This document shows positions 38,593-52,306 of a stretch of 64,000 nt of DNA, piece by piece; within the stretch, counting starts at the first letter, position 1, and every line of letters begins with the position of its first letter. The stretch is taken from NCBI RefSeq assembly GCF_932526225.1, contig NC_064034.1:436501-500500 (forward strand), written 5' to 3'. The notes under the pieces were generated by a model. That model saw only the letters and a program-made list of their open reading frames with translations. It ran no database searches and was not told where the DNA came from. The stretch is from Nematostella vectensis (lineage: Eukaryota; Cnidaria; Anthozoa; Actiniaria; Edwardsiidae). The translations under genes were made by a program, and so were the position numbers.

Positions 38593-41500
38593 GGCTATCA
38601 GCGGGAGTCGAACCCGGGTCGCTGCGTTAATAGTCAAGTGCCCGCAACGAAAGACTACCGTGGCATTGCTGAAGGGAATTGTAATGAAAATTACTTTTAA
38701 TACTATTGGTATCGTAAACTATCCCAAGCAAAGTCACCATCGGACTGGAGGTTACATTCGGGAAAAGCTTCAGGGTTACATTCGGGAATTTGTTTTACGA
38801 GTGTAACCTCCAAAAGGTTACAATCGATAATTTTGTTTCCGAATGTAAATTCCAAAAAGTAACATTAGGAAAAATAAAACAGTATACTCGGAAAAAAAGG
38901 TATATCAATCTATCGAGCGCTATGCTCTATGTTAGAATCTACTTAATCAAGTTATCCAAGGAATCTAGTTAGTTCTTGTGTACGTAAAATATGTACAGGA
39001 TCCTGAACAAAGCATGAGCACATCAAAGATGCTGAGAGTACATAAAAATGTCGCTATACCTTCTTTTTATGCCATGACACACCAAGAACAATATAATTAA
39101 GTATCGATATTATAATTAAGTATCGACATTTAAAAAAAAAATAAAGAAAAAAAAATAGGCTATCAGCGGGAATCGAACCCGGGTCGCTGCGTTAGTAGTC
39201 AAGTGCCCGCAACGAAAGACTAACGTGGCATTGCTGAAGGGAATTGTAATGAAAATTACTTTTAATACTATTGGTATCGTAAACTATCCAAAGCAAAGTC
39301 ACCATCGGACTGGAGGTTACATTCTGGAAAAGCTTCAGGGTTACATTCGGGAATTTGTTTTACGAGTGTAACCTCCAAAAGGTTACAATCGATATTTTTT
39401 TTTCCGAATGTAAATTCCAAAAAGTAACATTAGGAAAACTTAAACAGTATACTCGAAAAAAAAGGTATATCAATCTATCGAGTGCTATGCTCTATGTTAG
39501 AATCTACTTAATCAAGTTATCCAAGGAATCTAGTTAGTTCTTGTGTGCATAAAATATGTACAGGATCCTGAACAAAGCATGAGCACATCAAAGATGCTGA
39601 GAGTACATAAAAATGTCCCTATATCTTCTTTTTATGTCATGACACACCAACAACAGTATAATTAAGTATCGATATTTAAAAAAAAAAATAAAGAAAAAAG
39701 AAAGGCTATCAGCGGGAGTCGAACCCGGGTCGCTGCGTTAATAGTCAAGTGCCCGCAACGAAAGACTACCGTGGCATTGCTGAAGGGAATTGTAATGAAA
39801 ATTACTTTTAATACTATTGGTATCGTAAACTATCCCAAGCAAAGTCACCATCGGACTGGAGGTTACATTCGGGAAAAGCTTCAGGGTTACATTCGGGAAT
39901 TTGTTTTACGAGTGTAACCTCCAAAAGGTTACAATCGATAATTTTGTTTCCGAATGTAAATTCCAAAAAGTAACATTAGGAAAAATAAAACAGTATACTC
40001 GGAAAAAAAGGTATATCAATCTATCGAGCGCTATGCTCTATGTTAGAATCTACTTAATCAAGTTATCCAAGGAATCTAGTTAGTTCTTGTGTACGTAAAA
40101 TATGTACAGGATCCTGAACAAAGCATGAGCACATCAAAGATGCTGAGAGTACATAAAAATGTCGCTATACCTTCTTTTTATGCCATGACACACCAAGAAC
40201 AATATAATTAAGTATCGATATTATAATTAAGTATCGACATTTAAAAAAAAAATAAAGAAAAAAAAATAGGCTATCAGCCGGAATCGAACCCGGGTCGCTG
40301 CGTTAGTAGTCAAGTGCCCGCAACGAAAGACTAACGTGGCATTGCTGAAGGGAATTGTAATGAAAATTACTTTTAATACTATTGGTATCGTAAACTATCC
40401 AAAGCAAAGTCACCATCGGACTGGAGGTTACATTCTGGAAAAGCTTCAGGGTTACATTCGGGAATTTGTTTTACGAGTGTAACCTCCAAAAGGTTACAAT
40501 CGATATTTTTTTTCCGAATGTAAATTCCAAAAAGTAACATTAGGAAAACTTAAACAGTATACTCGAAAAAAAAGGTATATCAATCTATCGAGTGCTATGC
40601 TCTATGTTAGAATCTACTTAATCAAGTTATCCAAGGAATCTAGTTAGTTCTTGTGTGCATAAAATATGTACAGGATCCTGAACAAAGCATGAGCACATCA
40701 AAGATGCTGAGAGTACATAAAAATGTCCCTATATCTTCTTTTTATGTCATGACACACCAACAACAGTATAATTAAGTATCGATATTTAAAAAAAAAAATA
40801 AAGAAAAAAGAAAGGCTATCAGCGGGAGTCGAACCCGGGTCGCTGCGTTAATAGTCAAGTGCCCGCAACGAAAGACTACCGTGGCATTGCTGAAGGGAAT
40901 TGTAATGAAAATTACTTTTAATACTATTGGTATCGTAAACTATCCCAAGCAAAGTCACCATCGGACTGGAGGTTACATTCGGGAAAAGCTTCAGGGTTAC
41001 ATTCGGGAATTTGTTTTACGAGTGTAACCTCCAAAAGGTTACAATCGATAATTTTGTTTCCGAATGTAAATTCCAAAAAGTAACATTAGGAAAAATAAAA
41101 CAGTATACTCGGAAAAAAAGGTATATCAATCTATCGAGCGCTATGCTCTATGTTAGAATCTACTTAATCAAGTTATCCAAGGAATCTAGTTAGTTCTTGT
41201 GTACGTAAAATATGTACAGGATCCTGAACAAAGCATGAGCACATCAAAGATGCTGAGAGTACATAAAAATGTCGCTATACCTTCTTTTTATGCCATGACA
41301 CACCAAGAACAATATAATTAAGTATCGATATTATAATTAAGTATCGACATTTAAAAAAAAAATAAAGAAAAAAAAATAGGCTATCAGCCGGAATCGAACC
41401 CGGGTCGCTGCGTTAGTAGTCAAGTGCCCGCAACGAAAGACTAACGTGGCATTGCTGAAGGGAATTGTAATGAAAATTACTTTTAATATTATTGGTATCG

Positions 41501-41944
41501 TAAACTATCCCAAGCAAAGTCACCATCGGACTGGAGGTTACATTTGGGAAAAGCTTCAGGGTTACTTTCGGGAATTTGTTTTACGAGTGTAACCTCCAAA
41601 AGGTTACAATCGATAATTTTTTTTTCCGAATGTAAATTCCAAAAAGTAACATTAGGAAAAATAAAACAGTATACTCAGAAAAAAAGGTATATCAATCTAT
41701 CGAGCGCTATGCTCTATGTTAGAATCTACTTAATCAAGTTATCCAAGGAATCTAGTTAGTTCTTGTGTACGTAAAATATGTACAGGATCCTGAACAAAGC
41801 ATGAGCACATCAAAGATGCTGAGAGTACATAAAAATGTCGCTATACCTTCTTTTTATGCCATGACACACCAAGAACAATATAATTAAGTATCGATATTAT
41901 AATTAAGTATCGACATTTAAAAAAAAAATAAAGAAAAAAAAATA
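38593..41944. repeat. 1.11-kb dimer amplification followed by a monomer duplication
   Basis: Monomers begin at 38593 (E), 39158 (D-like), 39704 (E), 40269 (D-like), 40814 (E) and 41379 (R). E recurs every 1,110-1,111 bp, giving three successive dimers. The companions at 39158 and 40269 share ATTCTGGAAAAG and ACCAACAACAG. The unusual AGCCGGAATCG in place of AGCGGGAATCG appears at 40269, 41379 and 41945. GTTACTTTCGGG is shared only by 41379 and 41945. These private variants mark very recent stepwise duplication. Confidence 0.87.
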
Positions 41945-44900
41945 GGCTATCAGCCGGAATCGAACCCGGGTCGCTGCGTTAGTAGTCAAGTGCCCGCAAC
42001 GAAAGACTAACGTGGCATTGCTGAAGGGAATTGTAATGAAAATTACTTTTAATATTATTGGTATCGTAAACTATCCCAAGCAAAGTCACCATCGGACTGG
42101 AGGTTACATTTGGGAAAAGCTTCAGGGTTACTTTCGGGAATTTGTTTTACGAGTGTAACCTCCAAAAGGTTACAATCGATAATTTTTTTTTCCGAATGTA
42201 AATTCCAAAAAGTAACATTAGGAAAAAAAAAAAAGTATACTCAGAAAAAAAGGTATATCAATCTATCGAGCGCTATGCTCTATGTTAGAATCTGCTTAAT
42301 CAAGTTATCCAAGGAATCTAGTTAGTTCTTGTGTGCATAAAATATGAACAGGATCCTGAACAAAGCATGAGCACATTAAAGATGCTGAGAGTACATAAAA
42401 ATGTCCCTATTCCTTCTTTTCATGTCATGACACACCAAGAACAGTATAATTAAGTATCGATATTAAGAAAAAAAAAAGAAAAAAAATAGGCTATCAGCGT
42501 GAATCGAACCCGGGTCACTGCGTTAGTAGTCAAGTGCCCGCAACGAAAGACTAACGTGGCATTGCTGGAGGAAATTGTAATGAAAATTACTTTTATACTA
42601 TTGGTATCGTAAACTATCCCAAGTAAAGTCACCATCGGACTGGAGGTTACATTCGGGAAAAGCTTCAGGGTTACATTCGGGAATTTGTTTTACGAGTGTA
42701 ACCTCCAAAAGGTTACAATCGATATTTTTTTTCCGAATGTAAATTCCAAAAAGTAACATTAGGAAAAATAAAACAGTATACTCGGAAAAAAGGGTATATC
42801 AATCTATCGAGCGCTATGCTCTATGTTAGAATCTACTTAATCAAGTTATCCAAGGAATCTAGTTAATTCTTGCGTGCATAAAATATGTACAGGATCCTGA
42901 ACAAAGCATGAGCACATCAAAGATGCTGAGAGTACATAAAAATGTCCCTATACCTTCTTTTTATGTCATGACACACCAAGAACAGTATAATTAAGTATCG
43001 ATATTTAAAAAAAAAAATAAAGAAAAAAAAAGGCTATCAGCGGGAATCGAACCCGGGTCGCTGCGTTAATAGTCAAGTGCCCGCAACGAAAGACTAACGT
43101 GGCATTGCTGAAGGGAATTGTAATGAAAATTACTTTTAATACTATTGGTATTGTAAACTATCCCAAGCAAAGTCACCATCGGACTGGAGGTTACATTCGG
43201 GAATAGCTTCAGGGTTACATTCGGGAATTTGTTTTACGAGTGTAACCCCCAAAATGTTACAATCGATAATTTTTTTTCCGAATGTAAATTCCAAAAAGTA
43301 ACATTAGGAAAATTAAAACAGTATACTCGGAAAAAAAGGTATATCAATCTATCGAGCGCTATGCTCTATGTTAGAATCTACTTAATCAAGTTATCCAAGG
43401 AATCTAGTTAGTTCTTGTGTGCATAAAATATGTACAGGATCCTGAATAAAGCATAAGCACATCAAAGATGCTGAGAGTACATAAAAATGTCCCTATACCT
43501 TCTTTTTATGTCATGACACACCAAGAAAAGTATAATTAAGTATCGATATTTAAAAAAAAAAAAAAGAAAAAAAAATAGGCTATCAGCGGGAATCGAACCC
43601 GGGTCGCTGCGTTAGTAGTCAAGTGCCCGCAACGAAAGACTAACGTGGCATTGCTGAAGGAAATTGTAATGAAAATTACTTTTAATACTATTGGTATCGT
43701 AAACTATCCAAAGCAAAGTCACCATCGGACTGGAGGTTACATTCGGGAAAAGCTTCAGGGTTACATTCGGGAATTTGTTTTACGAGTGTAACATCCAAAA
43801 GGTTACAATCGATATTTTTTTCCGAATGTAAATTCCAAAAAGTAACATTAGGAAAACTAAAACAGTATACTCGAAAAAAAAGGTATATCAATCTATCGAG
43901 TGCTATGCTCTATGTTAGAATCTACTTAATGAAGTTATCCAAGGAATCTAGTTAGTTCTTGTGTGCATAAAATATGTACAGGATCCTGAACAAAGCATGA
44001 GCACATCAAAGATGCTGAGAGTACATAAAAATGTCCCTATATCTTCTTTTTATGTCATGACACACCAAGAACAGTATAATTAAGTATCGATATTTAAAAA
44101 AAAAAAATAAAGAAAAAAGAAAGGCTATCAGCGGGAGTCGAACCCGGGTCGCTGCGTTAATAGTCAAGTGCCCGCAACGAAAGACTACCGTGGCATTGCT
44201 GAAGGGAATTGTAATGAAAATTACTTTTAATACTATTGGTATCGTAAACTATCCCAAGCAAAGTCACCATCGGACTGGAGGTTACATTCGGGAAAAGCTT
44301 CAGGGTTACATTCGGGAATTTGTTTTACGAGTGTAACCTCCAAAAGGTTACAATCGATAATTTTGTTTCCGAATGTAAATTCCAAAAAGTAACATTAGGA
44401 AAAATAAAACAGTATACTCGGAAAAAAAGGTATATCAATCTATCGAGCGCTATGCTCTATGTTAGAATCTACTTAATCAAGTTATCCAAGGAATCTAGTT
44501 AGTTCTTGTGTACGTAAAATATGTACAGGATCCTGAACAAAGCATGAGCACATCAAAGATGCTGAGAGTACATAAAAATGTCGCTATACCTTCTTTTTAT
44601 GCCATGACACACCAAGAACAATATAATTAAGTATCGATATTATAATTAAGTATCGACATTTAAAAAAAAAATAAAGAAAAAAAAATAGGCTATCAGCGGG
44701 AATCGAACCCGGGTCGCTGCGTTAGTAGTCAAGTGCCCGCAACGAAAGACTAACGTGGCATCGCTGAAGGGAATTGTAATGAAAATTACTTTTAATATTA
44801 TTGGTATCGTAAACTATCCCAAGCAAAGTCACCATCGGACTGGAGGTTACATTTGGGAAAAGCTTCAGGGTTACATTCGGGAATTTGTTTTACGAGTGTA

Positions 44901-45232
44901 ACCTCCAAAAGGTTACAATCGATAATTTTTTTTTTCCGAATGTAAATTCCAAAAAGTAACATTAGGAAAAAAAAACAGTATACTCGGAAAAAAGGGTATA
45001 TCAATCTATCGAGCGCTATGCTCTATGTTAGAATCTACTTAATCAAGTTATCCAAGGAATCTAGTTAGTTCTTGTGTGCATAAAATATGTACAGGATCCT
45101 GAATAAAGCATGAGCACATCAAAGATGCTGAGAGTACATAAAAATGTCCCTATACCTTCTTTTTATGTCATGACACACCAAGAAAAGTATAATTAAGTAT
45201 CGATATTTAAAAAAAAATAAAGAAAAAAAATA
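41945..45232. repeat. Duplicate of 36.4-39.1 kb segment, then R/S junction
   Basis: Monomers begin at 41945 (R), 42489 (S/C1), 43032 (C2), 43578 (D), 44123 (E) and 44688 (R left, S right). The first five match 36416, 36960, 37503, 38049 and 38593 at an offset of 5,529-5,530 bp. Both R copies share a rare all-A stretch (AGGAAAAAAAAAAAAGTATA) where other units read AGGAAAAATAAAACAG. The D monomers at 38049 and 43578 share a shortened T-run before CCGAATG. Confidence 0.85.
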
Positions 45233-48200
45233 GGCTATCAGCGGGAATCGAACCCGGGTGGCTGCGTTAGTAGTCAAGTGCCCGCAACGAAAGACTAACG
45301 TGGCATTGCTGAAGGGAATTGTAATGAAAATTACTTTTAATACTATTGGTATCGTAAACTATCCCAAGCAAATTCACCATCGGACTGGAGGTTACATTCG
45401 GGAAAAGCTTCAGGGTTACATTCGGGAATTTGTTTTACGAGTGCAACCTCCAAAAGGTTACAATCGATTTTTTTTTTCCGAATGTAAATTCCAAAAAGTA
45501 ACATTAGGAAATATAAAACAGTATACTCGGAAAAAAAGGTATATCAATCTATCGAGCGCTATGCTCTATGTTAGAATCTACTTAATCAAGTTATCCAAGG
45601 AATCTAGTTAGTTCTTGTGTGCATAAAATATGTACAGGATCCTGAACAAAGCATGAGCACATCAAAGATGCTGAGAGTACATAAAAATGTCCCTATACCT
45701 TCTTTTTATGTCATGACACACCAAGAACAGTATAATTAAGTATCGATATTTAAAAAAAAAATAAAAAAAAAAGGCTATCAGCGGGAATCGAACCCGGGTC
45801 GCTGCGTTAGTAGTCAAGTGCCCGCAACGAAAGACTAACGTGGCATTGCTGAAGGGAATTGTAATGAAAATTACTTTTAATACTATTGGTATCGTAAACT
45901 ATCCCAAGCAAAGTCACCATCGGACTGGAGGTTACATTCGGGAAAAGCTTCTGGGTTACATTCGGGAATTTGTTTTACGAGTGTAACCTCCAAAAGGTTA
46001 CAATCGATATTTTTTTTTCCGAACGTAAATTCCAAAAAGTAACATTAGGAAATATAAAACAGTATACTCAGAAAAAAAGGTATATCAATCTATCGAGCGC
46101 TATGCTCTATGTTAGAATCTACTTAATCAAGTTATCCAAGGAATCTAGTTAGTTCTTGTGTGCATAAAATATGTACAGGATTCTGAATAAAGCATGAGCA
46201 CATCAAAGATCCTGAGAGTACATAAAAATGTCCCTATACCTTCTTTTTATGTCATGACACACCAAGAACAGTATAATTAAGTATCGATATTAAAAAAAAA
46301 AATAAAGAAAAAAAAAATAGGCTATCAGCGGGAATCGAACCCGGGTCGCTGCGTTACTAGTCAAGTGCCCGCAACGAAAGACTAAAGTGGCATTGCTGAA
46401 GGAAATTGTAATGAAAATTACTTTTAATACTATTGGTATCGTAAACTATCCCAAGCAAAGTCACCATCGGACTGGAGGTTACATTCGGGAAAAGCTTCAG
46501 GGTTACATTCGGGAATTTGTTTTACGAGTGTAACCTCCAAAAGGTTACAATCGATATTTTTTTTCCGAATGTAAATTCCAAAAAGTAACATTAGGAAATA
46601 TAAAACAGTATACTCGGAAAAAAAGGTATATCAATCTATCGAGCGCTATGCTCTATGTTAGAATCTACTTAATCAAGTTATCCAAGGAATCTAGTTAATT
46701 CTTGTGTGCATAAAATATGTACAGGATCCTGAACAAAGCATGAGCACATCAAAGATGCTGAGAGTACATAAAAATGTCCCTATACCTTCTTTTTATGTCA
46801 TGACACACCAAGAACAGTATAATTAAGTATCGATATTTAAAAAAAAATAAAGAAAACAAAAAGGGCTATCAGCGGGAATCGAACCCGGGTCGCTGCGTTA
46901 GTAGTCAAGTGCCCGCAACGAAAGACTAACGTGGCATTGCTGAAGGGAATTGTAATGAAAATTACTTTCAATACTATTGGTATCGTAAACTATCCCAAGC
47001 AAATTCACCATCGGACTGGAGGTTACATTCGGGAAAAGCTTCAGGGTTACATTCGGGAATTTGTTTTACGAGTGTAACCTCCAAAAGGTTACAATCGATT
47101 TTTTTTTTTCCGAATGTAAATTCCAAAAAGTAACATTAGGAAAAATAAAACAGTATACTCGGAAAAAAGGTATATCAATCTATCGAGCGCTATGCTCTAT
47201 GTTAGAATCTACTTAATGAAGTTATCCAAGGAATCTAGTTAGTTCTTGTGTGCATAAAATATGTACAGGATCCTGAACAAAGCATGAGCACATCAAAGAT
47301 GCTGAGAGTACATAAAAATGTCCCTATACCTTCTTTTTATGTCATGACACACCAAGAAAAGTATAATTAAGTATCGATATTTAAAAAAAAATAAAGAAAA
47401 AAAATAGGCTATCAGCGGGAATCGAACCCGGGTGGCTGCGTTAGTAGTCAAGTGCCCGCAACGAAAGACTAACGTGGCATTGCTGAAGGGAATTGTAATG
47501 AAAATTACTTTTAATACTATTGGTATCGTAAACTATCCCAAGCAAATTCACCATCGGACTGGAGGTTACATTCGGGAAAAGCTTCAGGGTTACATTCGGG
47601 AATTTGTTTTACGAGTGTAACCTCCAAAAGGTTACAATCGATTTTTTTTTTCCGAATGTAAATTCCAAAAAGTAACATTAGGAAATATAAAACAGTATAC
47701 TCGGAAAAAAAGGTATATCAATCTATCGAGCGCTATGCTCTATGTTAGAATCTACTTAATCAAGTTATCCAAGGAATCTAGTTAGTTCTTGTGTGCATAA
47801 AATATGTACAGGATCCTGAACAAAGCATGAGCACATCAAAGATGCTGAGAGTACATAAAAATGTCCCTATACCTTCTTTTTATGTCATGACACACCAAGA
47901 ACAGTATAATTAAGTATCGATATTTAAAAAAATAATAAAAAAAAAAAGGCTATCAGCGGGAATCGAACCCGGGTCGCTGCGTTAGTAGTCAAGTGCCCGC
48001 AACGAAAGACTAACGTGGCATTGCTGAAGGTAATTGTAATGAAAATTACTTTTAATACTATTGGTATCGTAAACTATCCCAAGCAAAGTCACCATCGGAC
48101 TGGAGGTTACATTCGGGAATTTGTTTTACGAGTGTAACCTCCAAAAGGTTACAATCGATATTTTTTTTTCCGAATGTAAATTCCAAAAAGTAACATTAGG

Positions 48201-51200
48201 AAATATAAAACAGTATACTCGGAAAAAAAGGTATATCAATCTATCGAGCGCTATGCTCTATGTTAGAATCTACTTAATCAAGTTATCCAAGGAATCTAGT
48301 TAGTTCTTGTGTGCATAAAATATGTACAGGATCCTGAATAAAGCATGAGCACATCAAAGATCCTGAGAGTACATAAAAATGTCCCTATACCTTCTTTTTA
48401 TGTCATGACACACCAAGAACAGTATAATTAAGTATCGATATTAAAAAAAAAAATAAAGAAAAAAAAAATAGGCTATCAGCGGGAATCGAACCCGGGTCGC
48501 TGCGTTACTAGTCAAGTGCCCGCAAGGAAAGACTAAAGTGGCATTGCTGAAGGAAATTGTAATGAAAATTACTTTTAATACTATTGGTATCGTAAACTAT
48601 CCCAAGCAAAGTCACCATCGGACTGGAGGTTACATTCGGGAAAAGCTTCAGGGTTACATTCGGGAATTTGTTTTACGAGTGTAACCTCCAAAAGGTTACA
48701 ATCGATATTTTTTTTCCGAATGTAAATTCCAAAAAGTAACATTAGGAAATATAAAACAGTATACTCGGAAAAAAAGGTATATCAATCTATCGAGCGCTAT
48801 GCTCTATGTTAGAATCTACTTAATCAAGTTATCCAAGGAATCTAGTTAATTCTTGTGTGCATAAAATATGTACAGGATCCTGAACAAAGCATGAGCACAT
48901 CAAAGATGCTGAGAGTACATAAAAATGTCCCTATACCTTTTTTTTATGTGATGACACACCAAGAACAGTATAATTAAGTATCGATATTTAAAAAAAAAAT
49001 AAAGAAAAAAAAATAGGCTATCAGCGGGCATCGAACCCGGGTAGCTGCGTTAGTAGTCAAGTGCCCGCAACGAAAGACTAACGTGGCATTGCTGAAGGGA
49101 ATTGTAATGAAAATTACTTTTAATACTATTGGTATCGTAAACTATCCCAAGCAAAGTCACCATCGGAATGGAGGTTACAATCGGGAAAAGCTTCAGGGTT
49201 ACATTCGGGAATTTGTTTTACGAGTGTAACCTCCAAAAGGTTACAATCGATAATTTTTTTTCCGAATGTAAATTCCAAAAAGTAACATTAAAAAAAATAA
49301 AACAGTATACTCCGAAAAAAAGGTATATCAATCTATCGAGCGCTATGCTCTATGTTAGAATCTACTTAATCAAGTTATCCAAGGAATCTAGTTAGTTCTT
49401 GTGTGCATAAAATATGTACAGGATCCTGAATAAAGCATGAGCACATCAAAGATGCTGAGAGTACATAAAAATGTCCCTAAACCTTCTTTTTATGTCATGA
49501 CACACCAAGAACAGTATAATTAAGTATCGATATTTAAAAAAAAATAAAGAAAACAAAAAGGGCTATCAGCGGGAATCGAACCCGGGTCGCTGCGTTAGTA
49601 GTCAAGTGCCCGCAACGAAACACTAACGTGGCATTGCTGAAGGGAATTGTAATGAAAATTACTTTTAATACTATTGGTATCGTAAACTATCCCAAGCAAA
49701 GTCACCATCGGACTGGAGGTTACATTCGGGAAAAGCTTCAGGGTTACATTCGGGAATTTGTTTTACGAGTGTAACCTCCAAAAGGTTACAATCGATATTT
49801 TTTTTTCCGAATGTAAATTCCAAAAAGTAAAATTAGGAAAAATAAAACAGTATACTCGGAAAAAAGGTATATCAATCTATCGAGCGCTATGCTCTATGTT
49901 AGAATCTACTTAATGAAGTTATCCAAGGAATCTAGTTAGTTCTTGTGTGCATAAAATATGTACAGGATCCTGAACAAAGCATGAGCACATCAAAGATGCT
50001 GAGAGTACATAAAAATGTCCCTATACCTTCTTGTTATGTCATGACACACCAAGAACGGTATAATTAAGTATCGATATTTAAAAAAAAAAATAATAAAAAA
50101 AAAGGCTATCAGCGGGAATCGAACCCGGGTGGCTGCGTTACTAGTCAAGTGCCCGCAACGAAAGACTAAAGTGGCATTGCTGAAGGAAATTGTAATGAAA
50201 ATTACTTTTAATACTATTGGTATCGTAAACTATCCCAAGCAAAGTCACCATCGGACTGGAGGTTACATTCGGGAAAAGCTTCAGGGTTACATTCGGGAAT
50301 TTGTTTTACGAGTGTAACCTCCAAAAGGTTACAATCGATATTTTTTTTCCGAATGTAAATTCCAAAAAGTAACATTAGGAAAAATAAAACAGTATACTCG
50401 GAAAAAAAGGTATATCAATCTATCGAGCGCTATGCTCTATGTTAGAATCTACTTAATCAAGTTATCCAAGGAATCTAGTTAATTCTTGTGTGCATAAAAT
50501 ATGTACAGGATCCTGAACAAAGCATGAGCACATCAAAGATGCTGAGAGTACATAAAAATGTCCCTATACCTTCTTTTTATGTCATGACACACCAAGAACA
50601 GTATAATTAAGTATCGATATTTAAAAAAAAATAAAGAAAAAAAATAGGCTATCAGCGGGAATCGAACCCGGGTCGCTGCGTTAGTAGTCAAGTGCCCGCA
50701 ACGAAAGACTAACGTGGCATTGCTGAAGGGAATTGTAATGAAAATTACTTTTAATACTATTGGTATCGTAAACTATCCCAAGCAAAGTCACCATCGGACT
50801 GGAGGTTACATTCGGGAAAAGCTTCAGGGTTACATTCGGAAATTTGTTTTATGAGTGTAACCTCCAAAAGGTTACAATCGATAATTTTTTTTCCGAATGT
50901 AAATTCCAAAAAGTAACATTAGGAAAAATAAAACAGTATACTCGGAAAAAAAGGTATATCAATCTATCGAGCGCTATGCTCTATGTTAGAATCTATTTAA
51001 TCAAGTTATCCAAGGAATCTAGTTAGTTCTTGTGTGCATAAAATATGTACAGGATCCTGAATAAAGCATGAGCACATCAAAGATGCTGAGAGTACATAAA
51101 AATGTCCCTATACCTTCTTTTTATGTCATGACACACCAAGAACAGTATAATTAAGTATCGATATTTAAAAAAAAAATTAAGAAAAAAAAAAGAGCTATCA

Positions 51201-52306
51201 GCGGGAATCGAACCCGGGTCGATGCGTTAGTAGTCAAGTGCCCGCAACGAAAGACTAACGTGGCATTGCTGAAGGGAATTGTTATGAAAATTACTTTTAA
51301 TACTATTGGTATCGTAAACTATCCCAAGCAAAGTCACCATCGGACTGGAGGTTACATTCGGGAAAAGCTTCAGGGTTACATTCGGGAATTTTTTTTACGA
51401 GTGTAACCTCCAAAAGGTTACAATCGATATTTTTTTTTCCGAATGTAAATTCCAAAAAGTAACATTAGGAAAAATAAAACAGTATACTCGGAAAAAAAGG
51501 TATATCAATCTATCGAGCGCTATGCTCTATGTTAGAATCTACTTAATCAAGTTATCCAAGGAATCTAGTTAGTTCTTGTGTGCATAAAATATGTACAGGA
51601 TCCTGAACAAAGCATGAGCACATCAAAGATGCTGAGAGTACATAAAAATGTCCCTATACCTTTTTTTTTATGTGATGACACACCAAGAACAGTATAATTA
51701 AGTATCGATATTTAAAAAAAAAAATAAAGAAAAAAAAAATAGGCTATCAGCGGGAATCGAACCCGGGTCGCTGCGTTAGTAGTCAAGTGCCCGCAACGAA
51801 AGACTAACGTGGCATTGCTGAAGGGAATTGTAATGAAAATTACTTTTAATACTATTGGTATCGTAAACTATCCCAAGCAAAGTCACCATCGGACTGGAGG
51901 TAACATTCGGGAAAAGCTTCAGGGTTACATTCGGGAATTTGTTTTACGAGTGTAACCTCCAAAAGGTTACAATCGATATTTTTTTTTCCGAATGTAAATT
52001 CCAAAAAGTAACATTAGGAAAACTAAAACAGTATACTCAGAAAAAAAGGTATATCAATCTATCGAGCGCTATGCTCTATGTTAGAATCTACTTAATCAAG
52101 TTATCCAAGGAATCTAGTTAGTTCTTGTGTGCATAAAATATGTACAGGATCCTGAACAAAGCATGAGCACATCAAAGATGCTGAGAGTACATAAAAATGT
52201 CCCTATACCTTCTTTTTATGTCATGACACACCAAGAACAGTATAATTAAGTATCGATATTATAATTAAGTATCGATATTTAAAAAAAAAATAAAGGAAAA
52301 AAAATA
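45233..52306. repeat. Divergent sub-family block of 13 monomers
   Basis: Monomers begin at 45233, 45773, 46320, 46864, 47407, 47948, 48471, 49016, 49561, 50104, 50647, 51193 and 51742. Variants rare or absent elsewhere include GGGTGGCTGCG (45233, 47407, 50104), GTTACTAGTC with ACTAAAGTGG (46320, 48471, 50104), GGAAATATAAAACAG, CAAATTCACC and AAGATCCTGAG. The trio 45233-46863 is partly repeated at 47407-49015, about 2.17 kb later; there the middle monomer lost its 24-bp module. Only some monomers resemble the lettered types of the flanks: 49561 has P/S-like ends and 51742 is D-like on the right. It may be an older or separately evolved segment. Confidence 0.8.
46320..46391 (-). pseudogene. tRNA-like relic with CTAGTAA anticodon loop
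   Basis: This copy and those at 48471-48542 and 50104-50175 read GTTACTAGTC on the plus strand. The minus-strand loop is thus CTAGTAA, placing AGT at anticodon positions 34-36 as in threonine tRNA(AGT). The same three copies have ACTAAAGTGG near the 5' end of the relic. Stems are still mispaired, so it is a variant relic rather than a restored tRNA. Confidence 0.55.

Noticed and set aside
45258-45611. 117-codon plus-strand frame, the longest seen
   Set aside because: It starts inside the tRNA-like relic at a non-standard codon and depends on a local A/T-run length. The related copy at 47432 is only 62 codons long, so the frame is not maintained.
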